This document shows positions 8,089 to 16,313 of a stretch of 64,000 bases of DNA, piece by piece; position 1 is the first letter of the stretch; each line of letters opens with the position of its first letter. The stretch is from G020354785 sp964521285 (GTDB lineage: Bacteria > Bacteroidota > Bacteroidia > Bacteroidales > UBA10428), in contig CAZFQS010000003.1 of the NCBI GenBank assembly GCA_964521285.1, positions 62,001 to 126,000 on the forward strand. Reading direction: 5' to 3'. The notes below the pieces were generated by a model. That model had not been told where the DNA came from and searched no databases. It worked only from the letters and a program-made list of their open reading frames with translations. Made by a program: the position numbers and the translations under genes.

Positions 8089-9642
8089 TTATGTATTATT
8101 GATATTATCAGATAAGTCTGCAGGTAATTTTACTGTAAATACTGTTCCTTCATTTAGCTTACTTTTAACATCAATTTCACCATTTAACTGTTTAATAAGT
8201 TTGTCAGCTAATGCCAGACCCAGACCCGTTCCCCCATATTTTCTTGAAGAAGTACCATCAATTTGAATAAATTTCTTAAAAATATTCTTTAGTTGTTCCT
8301 CTTCAATACCAATTCCAGTATCTTTAATCTCAAAACATATTTTATCCTCCAGGCTTGAAAATTTTATATCGATACTTCCTTTTTCGGTAAATTTCAAAGC
8401 ATTTTCAATAATACTTGATAATATTTGATACATTTTAATTCTGTCATTATGAATAACTCTGGGTAAAGGTCTTATTTTCTCAATATGCACCTTAACAGGT
8501 TTATCATCAATGGAATTGTTAACAAGAGTTTCGATATCATTTATGAAATCATCGAGTAAAAATTCTGTTATTTTTATTGCCTGCTTTCTCCGGAACTCAA
8601 ATAACCTCTCAATCAATGCATTCAGCCGTTTTCCACTTTCATGGATATGTTGCAGGGCTTCGATTTGCTTATCACTAAGGCTTTCAGTCTCATATTTAGT
8701 CATGCTTTTCGAAATCCCAATTATTGCGTTTAAAGGAGTACGTAATTCATGATTTAAATTATCAATAAATTCACTCATCACTTTGTTGGCTTCCTTTGCC
8801 TCTTTAGCTTTCAGCAGCTCCTTCTCTATCCTCTGTCTCCTCGTTATATCTCTTATAATAGATACGGCGTGCCAGTTATTATCGATCTTAAATGATGAAA
8901 TAGTAAGTTCTACAGGAAATTCGATTTTATTCTTCTTTACAGCTGTTAATTCTATTGTTCTGTTAATAATATTAACCCTGTCAGATGCAATGAATTTCTG
9001 AAGGTTTTCCGGTAAACCATTTTTGTATTTTTTTTCAGAGAAAAGTGACTGGAATGTTAAATATCTTGTTTCATATTTTGTATATCCAAATATTTTTTCA
9101 GCTGAAGGATTCCAATATGTTATTTTATGATTTTTATTTATTACAATAATTGCATCCACTGCAACCATAGATATCTTCTTGAATCTGTTCTCACTTTCCT
9201 CCAACTTTTTATTAGTTTGTTTTAATTTTTCAATAAGATCATAAAGATCTTTCCTTTGACGGTAAAGTTCGACATAGACCTTGACCTTAGCTAAAAAAAA
9301 CGACTTATTAACTGGTTTAGTAATAAAATCAACCGCTCCTGATTCCAGTCCCTTAACCTGATAATTATCATCCGTGTAAATACCGGACAAAAATATAACC
9401 GGCAGGTTTTCATTCCCTTTAGTGTTTCTGATTTTCCCCAGCGTTTCGAAACCATCTATTTCCGGCATTTGAACATCAAGTATAACAAGAGCAAATTCAT
9501 GCTCCTGTATTGCCTGTAATGCTTTTATTCCGGAAGTTGCAGTTATAACTTCAACATCTAACTCTTCAAGAACACCCTCTATATATAAAAGATTTCGTTC
9601 TATATCGTCTACTACTAATATTTTTGTCTTTTGAATGTCCAT
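8089..9642 (-). CDS. Hybrid sensor kinase: REC-PAS-HisKA-HATPase
   Basis: About 517 residues from the ATG at 9642. In order: receiver (about 5-125, acceptor Asp56 in VILDVQMP), short coiled coil, PAS domain (about 148-272, with ITYWNPSAEKIFGYT), HisKA with a normal H box NHELRTPL (His298) and HATPase_c with NALKFT, DTGIGI and GTGLGLALADKL. The frame extends 18 codons further to a TTG at 9696, but that extension is not domain-like and the ATG places the receiver at the N-terminus as usual. No membrane segment, so the signal is cytoplasmic. First of the three signalling genes; this is the only kinase of the group able to autophosphorylate. Confidence 0.88.
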   Translation of the reverse strand: MDIQKTKILVVDDIERNLLYIEGVLEELDVEVITATSGIKALQAIQEHEFALVILDVQMPEIDGFETLGKIRNTKGNENLPVIFLSGIYTDDNYQVKGLESGAVDFITKPVNKSFFLAKVKVYVELYRQRKDLYDLIEKLKQTNKKLEESENRFKKISMVAVDAIIVINKNHKITYWNPSAEKIFGYTKYETRYLTFQSLFSEKKYKNGLPENLQKFIASDRVNIINRTIELTAVKKNKIEFPVELTISSFKIDNNWHAVSIIRDITRRQRIEKELLKAKEAKEANKVMSEFIDNLNHELRTPLNAIIGISKSMTKYETESLSDKQIEALQHIHESGKRLNALIERLFEFRRKQAIKITEFLLDDFINDIETLVNNSIDDKPVKVHIEKIRPLPRVIHNDRIKMYQILSSIIENALKFTEKGSIDIKFSSLEDKICFEIKDTGIGIEEEQLKNIFKKFIQIDGTSSRKYGGTGLGLALADKLIKQLNGEIDVKSKLNEGTVFTVKLPADLSDNINNT

Positions 9643-9758
9643 AGTCCGGTTATGACATATATAATAAAAATACAAATTATTTTCAGTATATTGCAATACA
9701 AGTACAATTCTTATTTTAAGATATCTTTATAATAAAAAGAAATACAGTTTAAATTTAT

Positions 9759-9766
9759 TATATTTG
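9759..9766 (+). promoter_or_regulatory. Possible -7 element for the acyl-CoA ligase gene
   Basis: TATATTTG matches TAnnTTTG and lies 21 bases before the start codon at 9788. No clear TTTG at -33, so confidence is low. Confidence 0.32.
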
Positions 9767-9787
9767 ATAAGCCAAAAACTAACCTGA

Positions 9788-11590
9788 ATGGAAATCACCA
9801 GAACGTTCGATATTCTCGAAAATTACAAATTAAACTATTCCGGTAAACAAAATGCTTTTATAGGAAAAGAAAAAGGATTCTGGAAAAAATATTCAGCTGA
9901 TGATTATATTAATAATGCATATAATATAAGCTTTGGTCTGCTTTCACTGGGTTTAAAAAAAGGAGATAAAGTTGCTACAATTTCAAATAACCGCCCTGAA
10001 TGGAACTTTATGGATATGGGTCTTAGCCAGGCAGGAATTATACACGTACCAATTTATCCGACAATAAGTAATGAAGACTACAATTATATTCTTAATCATT
10101 GTGATCCCAGATTAATTATTGTCTCTGACAATATACTCTATCAGAGAATACAACCAATAGCGGGGAAAATCCCGGGAATAAAAGACATTTATAGCTTTAA
10201 TGAAATTGAGGGTGTAAAGAACTGGAAGGAAATTATAGAATTAGGAAAGAAAAACAGAAAGAAGTACAGTAATGAATTGGAGAATATTAAGGCAAATATA
10301 AAGCCTGATGAAACCGTTACCCTTTTATATACTTCAGGAACAACTGGCCACCCTAAAGGAGTTCTATTATCTCATAATAATATTATCAGTAATATAAAGT
10401 CTTTAAGTAAAGTATTCCATTTCAATGAAACTCAGAGAACATTAAGTTTTCTTCCTATAAATCATATTTTCGAAAGAACAGTGAATTATTATTTTCAAAA
10501 TAATGGCTTAAGTATATATTATGCAGAAAACCTTGGTACTATTACAGATAATCTTCGTGAGGTTAAACCGCATGTTTTTATCACTGTTCCGAGGCTTTTG
10601 GAAAAAGTATATGACAAGATTATAGCTAAAGGGAAAGAACTTAAAGGGATAAAAAAGCAAATATTTTTCTGGGCTGTCAGACTGGGATTAAAATATAAGC
10701 TGCACAAAAAAAACGGCTGGTTTTTCCATTTAAAATTAAAAATTGCTGATAAACTTGTATTCACCAAATGGAGAGAAGCCCTTGGTGGCAATGTTGACTT
10801 AATAGTATCGGGAGGTGCTGCTTTACAGTCAAGATTAGCCAGAGTATTTAATGCTGCCGGAATAACTTTAATTGAAGGATATGGATTAACAGAAACATCT
10901 CCTGTAATTGCAGTTAATAATATTACTACAAATGAAATAAAAATAGGTACAGTTGGACCCCCTCTGAATGGAGTTGATGTTAAAATTTCAGATGACGGGG
11001 AAATATTATGCAAAGGACCTAACGTCATGCAGGGATATTATAAAAATCCTGAATTAACAAGCCAGGTAATTGATAAAGAAGGCTGGTTTCATACCGGCGA
11101 TATAGGCATATTTGAAGATAATAAATATTTAAAAATTACTGACAGAAAGAAAGAAATATTCAAGTTGTCAAGTGGCAAATATGTTTCCCCTCAGGTTATT
11201 GAAAATAAGTTTAAAGAATCATTTTTTATTGAACAAATGATGGTTGTTGGTGAAAATCAAAAATTTGCCAGTGCCCTGATTTCACCAAATTTCCCATTCC
11301 TGCATAACTGGTGCTCAGCTAATGGAATCAATTACACGGATAATAAAGAACTCATTCGAAATGAAAAGATTATTCAGATATACCAGAAGGAAATAAATAA
11401 TTTAAATAAACAACTCGGACTGGCAGAACAAATAAAAAGATTCAGGCTGGTTCGCGAAGAATGGAGCCCCCTTACAGGTGAATTGTCTCCCACACTTAAA
11501 TTAAAAAGAAAATTTCTTATTCAAAAATATGGTGACGTTTTAAAAGAAATATTTTCAGTAGAGAATAGTAACATAACTGAGCTGGTTTAA
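9788..11590 (+). CDS. Long-chain acyl-CoA ligase (AMP-forming)
   Basis: A 600-residue ANL-superfamily enzyme of the FadD/long-chain acyl-CoA synthetase type. The P-loop motif LLYTSGTTGHPKG is at 179-191, followed by FLPINHIFER, the adenylate-binding GYGLTETSP, the hinge region GWFHTGDIG, and the catalytic Lys region toward the C-terminus (ELSPTLKLKRKF). The expected reaction is fatty acid plus ATP plus CoA to acyl-CoA. Length and motif order match the bacterial long-chain ligases related to eukaryotic ACSL. Transcribed alone, divergent from the signalling genes. Confidence 0.92.
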   Translation: MEITRTFDILENYKLNYSGKQNAFIGKEKGFWKKYSADDYINNAYNISFGLLSLGLKKGDKVATISNNRPEWNFMDMGLSQAGIIHVPIYPTISNEDYNYILNHCDPRLIIVSDNILYQRIQPIAGKIPGIKDIYSFNEIEGVKNWKEIIELGKKNRKKYSNELENIKANIKPDETVTLLYTSGTTGHPKGVLLSHNNIISNIKSLSKVFHFNETQRTLSFLPINHIFERTVNYYFQNNGLSIYYAENLGTITDNLREVKPHVFITVPRLLEKVYDKIIAKGKELKGIKKQIFFWAVRLGLKYKLHKKNGWFFHLKLKIADKLVFTKWREALGGNVDLIVSGGAALQSRLARVFNAAGITLIEGYGLTETSPVIAVNNITTNEIKIGTVGPPLNGVDVKISDDGEILCKGPNVMQGYYKNPELTSQVIDKEGWFHTGDIGIFEDNKYLKITDRKKEIFKLSSGKYVSPQVIENKFKESFFIEQMMVVGENQKFASALISPNFPFLHNWCSANGINYTDNKELIRNEKIIQIYQKEINNLNKQLGLAEQIKRFRLVREEWSPLTGELSPTLKLKRKFLIQKYGDVLKEIFSVENSNITELV

Positions 11591-11634
11591 ATTACTCCCG
11601 CCCGGATAAATACTCCACGGATAATCTGTTTATG

Positions 11635-13164
11635 CTAATTATTTGCCTTTGTCTTGCTTAATCGTTTTACCAAAAATAATAATCCGATGAAGGTTAATAA
11701 TCCGTTAAATATTAAAAGCTCAAATCCGAATTCATAACCTCCAAACCATTGTTTTGACTTAAGGCTGAGGATACCACACAGTATTGGTGAGAAGAACGCT
11801 ATTAAAGGAACCCATGGATCCTTTATTTTCAGTCTGGTGAATAATCCGAAACTATATAATCCCAGCAATGGTCCATAAGTATATCCGGCAAGCTTAAATA
11901 AAGAGTTTATTACACTTTCATTATTCAATAGCCTGAAAACAATGATGGTGGAAAATAATAATAATGAAAATCCGACATGCACAAGATATCGGGTTTTTAT
12001 TCTGTTTGAATCCTCTTTAAATCCTAAAAAGTCGACACAAAATGAGGTTGTTAAAGCAGTTAATGCTGAATCAGCACTTGAATATGCAGCCGCTATTAAA
12101 CCGAGTATAAAGACTAGTCCTGCAACAGGCGTCAAATGTCTGAGAGCTAAAAAAGGAAAAAGCTGGTCGGTTCTTTCACATTCAAATAAAGTGTTTCTGC
12201 TGTTTAATAATTCTATCGGACAATCTTTGATTAGCTCAGGATCTGTAAAATTTTCAATTATTACACCTTTTGAGCTGGCATAAATATAAAGCAAGGCTCC
12301 CAGTACCAGAAATATCATGTTTACTATAATCAGAGATGAACTCATCCAGTACATATTTTTCTTTGCTTCCCTGATATTTCTGCAACTTAAATTTTTTTGC
12401 ATCATATCCTGATCCAATCCTGTCATTACTATGCTAATAAAAGCCCCGCTAAAAAAATACTTGAAAAAGTTATTTCTAGGCTTCCAGTCCCATACAAATA
12501 TTTGAGAATATTGACTTTCGCTCACTTTTTTAAATAAGTCAGTTAAAGTAAAATCCAGCTCCCTGGAAATAAAATATATTGAAAATCCAACAGCAACCAG
12601 CATAAAAAAGGTCTGTAATGTATCGGTCCATATTATTGTTTTAATTCCTGCCCGGAATGAATATATCCAGATAAGGATAATAGTAACTGCCACGGAAAAC
12701 CAGAAAGGGACACCCCAGGCTGATAAAACAAACCTGTCAAGTACCATCGCAACAAGGTAAAGCCTGAATGATGCACCTATAACTCGTGAGATCAAAAAGA
12801 AAAATGAGCCAGTTTTATAAGAAATATTACCAAATCTTTTCTCCAGATAAACATAAATGGAAGTCAGGTTTAACTTATAATATAAAGGCATTAAAATGTT
12901 AGCAATAATAATATAACCTAACAGGTACCCCAGTACTATTTGCATATATGAAAACATGCTTGCTCCTACCTCTCCGGGAACAGAAATAAAAGTAACTCCT
13001 GACAAAGAGGCTCCAATCATCCCAAAAGCCACAATATACCATGGAGATCTTCTATTACCAAGAAAAAAAGTTTTATTACCAGCTGTTTTACCTGTTATTG
13101 CAGATATAACAAGAAGTGTAATGAAATATGTTGAAATAATAACTGATAGCTGAACTGGTGACAT
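11635..13164 (-). CDS. Sodium:solute symporter (SSS family)
   Basis: About 509 residues with roughly 13 membrane helices. The SSS fold is recognised from the N-terminal FFLGNRRSPWYIVAFGMIGA, SGVTFISVPGEVG, the SRVIGASFRLYLVAMVLDRF region and the late AAAYSSADSALTALTTSF stretch, which carries the Na2-site Ser and Thr residues. The substrate cannot be deduced; relatives carry sugars, sialic acid, proline or pantothenate. The frame could begin at a TTG three codons earlier (13173), but the ATG at 13164 is the better start. Convergent with the acyl-CoA ligase gene. Confidence 0.88.
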   Translation of the reverse strand: MSPVQLSVIISTYFITLLVISAITGKTAGNKTFFLGNRRSPWYIVAFGMIGASLSGVTFISVPGEVGASMFSYMQIVLGYLLGYIIIANILMPLYYKLNLTSIYVYLEKRFGNISYKTGSFFFLISRVIGASFRLYLVAMVLDRFVLSAWGVPFWFSVAVTIILIWIYSFRAGIKTIIWTDTLQTFFMLVAVGFSIYFISRELDFTLTDLFKKVSESQYSQIFVWDWKPRNNFFKYFFSGAFISIVMTGLDQDMMQKNLSCRNIREAKKNMYWMSSSLIIVNMIFLVLGALLYIYASSKGVIIENFTDPELIKDCPIELLNSRNTLFECERTDQLFPFLALRHLTPVAGLVFILGLIAAAYSSADSALTALTTSFCVDFLGFKEDSNRIKTRYLVHVGFSLLLFSTIIVFRLLNNESVINSLFKLAGYTYGPLLGLYSFGLFTRLKIKDPWVPLIAFFSPILCGILSLKSKQWFGGYEFGFELLIFNGLLTFIGLLFLVKRLSKTKANN

Positions 13165-13224
13165 AAAAATCAAATATTTTCAGGTATTTTTGAATATAAA
13201 AATAGATTAAATTATTTATCATTC

Positions 13225-13232
13225 TATTTTTG
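13225..13232 (+). promoter_or_regulatory. Possible -7 element for recR
   Basis: TATTTTTG matches TAnnTTTG 39 bases before the recR start. A -33 TTTG at the right distance is not evident. Confidence 0.35.
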
Positions 13233-13271
13233 TAATCAGAAATTATACTACAAAAATTCAATGTACATAAT

Positions 13272-13901
13272 ATGAATATTAATTACCCTTCAAAGTTGCT
13301 GGAATCGGCGGTGAATGAATTCTCAAAATTTCCCGGTATTGGGGAAAAAACCGCTCTCCGCCTGGTTTTATATCTGTTGAGACAGGATAAAGAAGTTATA
13401 GTCAATTTCGGAAATACTATTATACAGCTTAGCAAAGAGATTAAATACTGCAGGATTTGCCAGAACATATCAGACACAGAAATATGTAATATATGCAACG
13501 ATTCTTCCAGAGATCATTCAATAGTATGCATAGTTGAGAATATAAAAGATGTTATCTCTATTGAGAATACTCAACAATACAGGGGAGTATATCATATTCT
13601 GGGGGGTATAATTTCGCCAATTGACGGTATCGGGCCAAATGATTTAACAATCAATAGTCTCAATAAAAGAATTGGAGAAGGAAATATCAAGGAATTAATC
13701 CTTGCATTAAGTACCACATTGGAGGGAGATACAACCAATTTTTATCTGTATAAAAAATTTAAACTTCATGATATTAAAATAACAACCCTTGCACGTGGAG
13801 TATCAGTGGGTGATGAACTGGAATATACTGATGAAATAACTTTAGGAAGGTCAATAATAAACAGAACATTATTTGAGGTAACTCTTCCCGATAATAAATA
13901 G
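13272..13901 (+). CDS. recR: Recombination mediator RecR
   Basis: A 209-residue RecR. The N-terminal helix-hairpin-helix (FPGIGEKTALRL, 20-31), a zinc finger with Cys60, Cys63, Cys72 and Cys75, and a Toprim domain (IVCIVENIKDV onwards, with GGIISPIDGIGPNDL) appear in the standard order. RecR works with RecO and RecF to load RecA on gapped DNA. RecO and RecF are not in the window. Length is typical. Confidence 0.96.
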   Translation: MNINYPSKLLESAVNEFSKFPGIGEKTALRLVLYLLRQDKEVIVNFGNTIIQLSKEIKYCRICQNISDTEICNICNDSSRDHSIVCIVENIKDVISIENTQQYRGVYHILGGIISPIDGIGPNDLTINSLNKRIGEGNIKELILALSTTLEGDTTNFYLYKKFKLHDIKITTLARGVSVGDELEYTDEITLGRSIINRTLFEVTLPDNK

Positions 13902-13961
13902 CATTAAATAATAGCCTTCCGGTTATTGATGCCCGGAGATTTAGTTTCTAATCTTATAATA

Positions 13962-14732
13962 TTAATTTTGACTCTGCATTAAATAATTTTTATTCACCTT
14001 TGCAGCTAAGGCTGCTCCAATCAGGCCGGCTTCATTTTGCAGTTTTGCGGGGACAACTTTGGCTTTTACAGTAAGATATTCTTTAAATTTATTGATCTTT
14101 TTACTTACGCCGCCACCTATAATAATTAATTCCGGCCAAAGGAGCCTTTCCATTTCGAGAAGGTATTCATTAAATCGTTTTGCCCATGTGCCCCAGTCCA
14201 TGTCCTCGGTTTTCCTCACGGCATCTGATGCATAAAGCTCGGCATCCTGCCCGTTCAGGATAATATGGCCAAATTCGGTGTTAGCTAACAACTTGCCTCT
14301 TGTAAAGACTACAGAGCCAATACCTGTTCCAACAGTGACCAAAAGTATTGTTCCTTTGAATTTTTTCCCGGCACCATATTTTACTTCCGCCATACCAGCG
14401 GAATCAGCATCATTTATAACCAGTGTGGGGAGACCAGTAGTTTTAGTAAACAATTCCTGGGCATTAAATCCGACCCATGATTTATCAATATTTGCTGCGG
14501 TTTTAACGATACCATTCTGCACTACTGCAGGAAATCCGCAACCTACAGGTCCATTCCAGTTAAAATGATCAGCCAGATGTTTGATGACAATTGCTACAGA
14601 TTCAGGTGTGGCTGGTACTGGAGTAGGGATCCTGTGTCTTAATTCAACTAATTTGCCGGTTTTTATATCAACAGGGGAACCTTTAATTCCTGAACCCCCA
14701 ATATCAATTCCTAATATTCTTTTAAATTTCAT
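13962..14732 (-). CDS. ppgK: ROK-family polyphosphate glucokinase
   Basis: A 256-residue ROK/actin-fold sugar kinase. The phosphate motif DIGGSGIKG is at 10-18, a second phosphate loop TVGTGIGSVVF is near 134, and the adenosine motif region is IIIGGGVSKK. The short length, the IGGSGIKG form and lack of the ROK zinc motif match the polyphosphate-glucose phosphotransferase group, which phosphorylates glucose with polyphosphate or ATP. Donor specificity cannot be read from sequence alone. Stand-alone gene with a possible promoter at 14766-14794. Confidence 0.8.
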   Translation of the reverse strand: MKFKRILGIDIGGSGIKGSPVDIKTGKLVELRHRIPTPVPATPESVAIVIKHLADHFNWNGPVGCGFPAVVQNGIVKTAANIDKSWVGFNAQELFTKTTGLPTLVINDADSAGMAEVKYGAGKKFKGTILLVTVGTGIGSVVFTRGKLLANTEFGHIILNGQDAELYASDAVRKTEDMDWGTWAKRFNEYLLEMERLLWPELIIIGGGVSKKINKFKEYLTVKAKVVPAKLQNEAGLIGAALAAKVNKNYLMQSQN

Positions 14733-15097
14733 TTGTAAAGTGTAATTTTAATCAATCTTTTTTTACAAAATTAAAAATTAGTAATATTATCAAAAGTAAT
14801 TGAAGTAAAATAAGTTATTTAATTTAAATCTTATCGATAAATATAGATTTAAAATTTAATTTTAAACCAGTCTAAATAATATTTTAATTGTTAATTAATA
14901 CAGAAATAGATATTTTATTTTTTATAAAATTTGTATTACTTTCATCTATAATGAATTTACTATCTTGTTTAGCCAATTTGTGAATATAATAGTGCAGGTA
15001 AATTTATTATATGAGTAATGGCAATCACTCTTTTTAGTTAATGAAGTCTCGTTATTCAAATATTATAGTAATTTTAAAATAATTTAATCTTAGTCAA
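14733..15097. other. 365-bp AT-rich divergent intergenic region
   Basis: Separates the glucokinase (minus) from the HU/SPOR gene (plus). Very AT-rich. Apart from the possible minus-strand promoter near 14766-14794, no ORF, strong hairpin or repeat was seen. Confidence 0.7.
14766..14794 (-). promoter_or_regulatory. Possible glucokinase promoter
   Basis: On the minus strand TTTG, 17 bases, then TAATTTTG. The -7 element is a perfect TAnnTTTG; spacing is 2 bases shorter than the usual 19. About 35 bases before the start codon. Confidence 0.38.
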
Positions 15098-16276
15098 ATG
15101 GACAAATATATAATTGAATTGTTAGATACAAATACAAGGGTAATAATCCCTGATTTCGGAGCATTTATTGTCAAACAGAAAGAACCAAGGCTTATTGTTT
15201 TTAACGAATTTCTGAGATATAATGATGGTCTGCTAATTGATTACGTAGCAAAATCTGAAAATATTAATAAAGATGCTGCTAAAAAGAAAGTTATCGAATA
15301 TGTTGATAAAGCAGGTAAAAATTTAACCGACAATAATGAACATTTAATTACTGGTTTAGGCACATTGATTAAAGAAAGTACAGGAAAAATTGCCTTTGAA
15401 GAAATATCTGAAACAGCCAAAAAAGTAAGCAAGAAAAAAGAACCTAAAAAAGTTACCGAGACTAAAGAAGAAAAGAAAGAAAAGACAGATGAAATAAAGA
15501 AAGAAACACCTGAGAAAGAAGATGAAGCCAAGGAAGTAAGTAAGCCAGCGCCCGCAAAGCCAAAGCCAGAAAAAGAAATCGTGAAGGCCGCACAGGAGGA
15601 GCCAGTTGAAAAAAAGACAGCTCCAGGCATTGCACAGGATCAGGCAAAAAAGGAAATTATAGCAAAGAAGGAGGAAGAACGAACTGAAAAAGCAAAGGAA
15701 GAACCTAAATTAAGACCTGCGGCCTATCAGACAAAAGAAATCAGGAAAAAAAAGAAGAGTAACTCGCAGATTATTGTCTGGATTATTCTCATACTACTTA
15801 TTAATGCGGCAATAATTTCGTGGTTTGTATTTAATGATGAAATCAGGAATTTATTCAAGAAGCAGCCTAAAGATATAATTATTATGGAAGAGGAGGCTGC
15901 TGATCAGACTATCGGTGTTGCTGATGAACAAGAAGGAGCTGCAGTTTCTGAGGAAGCAGATATTGAAGAAATTAGTACTGACATTCAGCAACAAGTTACA
16001 CGTGAACCTGAAGCTGCCCCTGAAATTGAAGAAGAATCTATTTCTTACTCTGAAAAAAGATATTATATAGTGGCCGGGTGTTTTCGTGATGAAAGAAATG
16101 CTGATGCTTTAGTAAAAAAACTAAAACAAAAAGGCTACGATGCAGAAAAGTTCGGGAAAATTGGTAATCTTCATGCTGTTAGCTATTCATCTTTTATCGA
16201 CAGAACTGAAGCCCAAAACCAGTTAAAAAGGATTAGGGAGGAAGAAGAACAGGAAGCATGGTTAACATATTATTAA
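15098..16276 (+). CDS. HU-CCDC81-type / SPOR membrane protein
   Basis: A 392-residue single-pass protein joining three parts. Residues 1-95 match the bacterial HU-CCDC81 domain (IIPDFGAFIVKQ, FNEFLRYNDGLL), an HU-like fold. Residues about 105-220 are a Lys/Glu/Pro-rich linker. A membrane helix lies at about 223-245 (IIVWIILILLINAAIISWF). After an acidic stretch the C-terminus (about 322-392) is a SPOR domain (YYIVAGCFRDERNADALVKK), which binds septal peptidoglycan stripped of stem peptides. Positive residues before the helix put the HU part in the cytoplasm and SPOR in the periplasm, so the protein could link a cytoplasmic partner to the division site. This architecture is conserved in Bacteroidota; the ligand of the HU part is not established. 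Confidence 0.88.
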   Translation: MDKYIIELLDTNTRVIIPDFGAFIVKQKEPRLIVFNEFLRYNDGLLIDYVAKSENINKDAAKKKVIEYVDKAGKNLTDNNEHLITGLGTLIKESTGKIAFEEISETAKKVSKKKEPKKVTETKEEKKEKTDEIKKETPEKEDEAKEVSKPAPAKPKPEKEIVKAAQEEPVEKKTAPGIAQDQAKKEIIAKKEEERTEKAKEEPKLRPAAYQTKEIRKKKKSNSQIIVWIILILLINAAIISWFVFNDEIRNLFKKQPKDIIIMEEEAADQTIGVADEQEGAAVSEEADIEEISTDIQQQVTREPEAAPEIEEESISYSEKRYYIVAGCFRDERNADALVKKLKQKGYDAEKFGKIGNLHAVSYSSFIDRTEAQNQLKRIREEEEQEAWLTYY

Positions 16277-16313
16277 TACCTGTTTATATTTATTGTGGAT
16301 TATTCACAGGTAT
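16276..16313. terminator. Possible bidirectional hairpin between convergent genes
   Basis: ATACCTGT (16276-16283) and ACAGGTAT (16306-16313) form an 8-bp stem around a 22-base AT-rich loop, between the stops of the HU/SPOR gene and the penicillin acylase gene. There is no strong T run, so termination is only a suggestion. Confidence 0.3.

Noticed and set aside
9643..9696. TTG start 18 codons upstream for the hybrid kinase
   Set aside because: The extension is not domain-like and the ATG at 9642 places the receiver at the usual N-terminal position.
10519..11028. 169-codon ORF antisense to the acyl-CoA ligase
   Set aside because: Fully inside a clear gene with intact motifs on the other strand.
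15241..15630. Long antisense ORFs opposite the Lys/Glu-rich linker of the HU/SPOR gene
   Set aside because: They are shadows of a low-complexity coding stretch; the translated products are Ser/Phe/Leu-rich with no recognisable domain.
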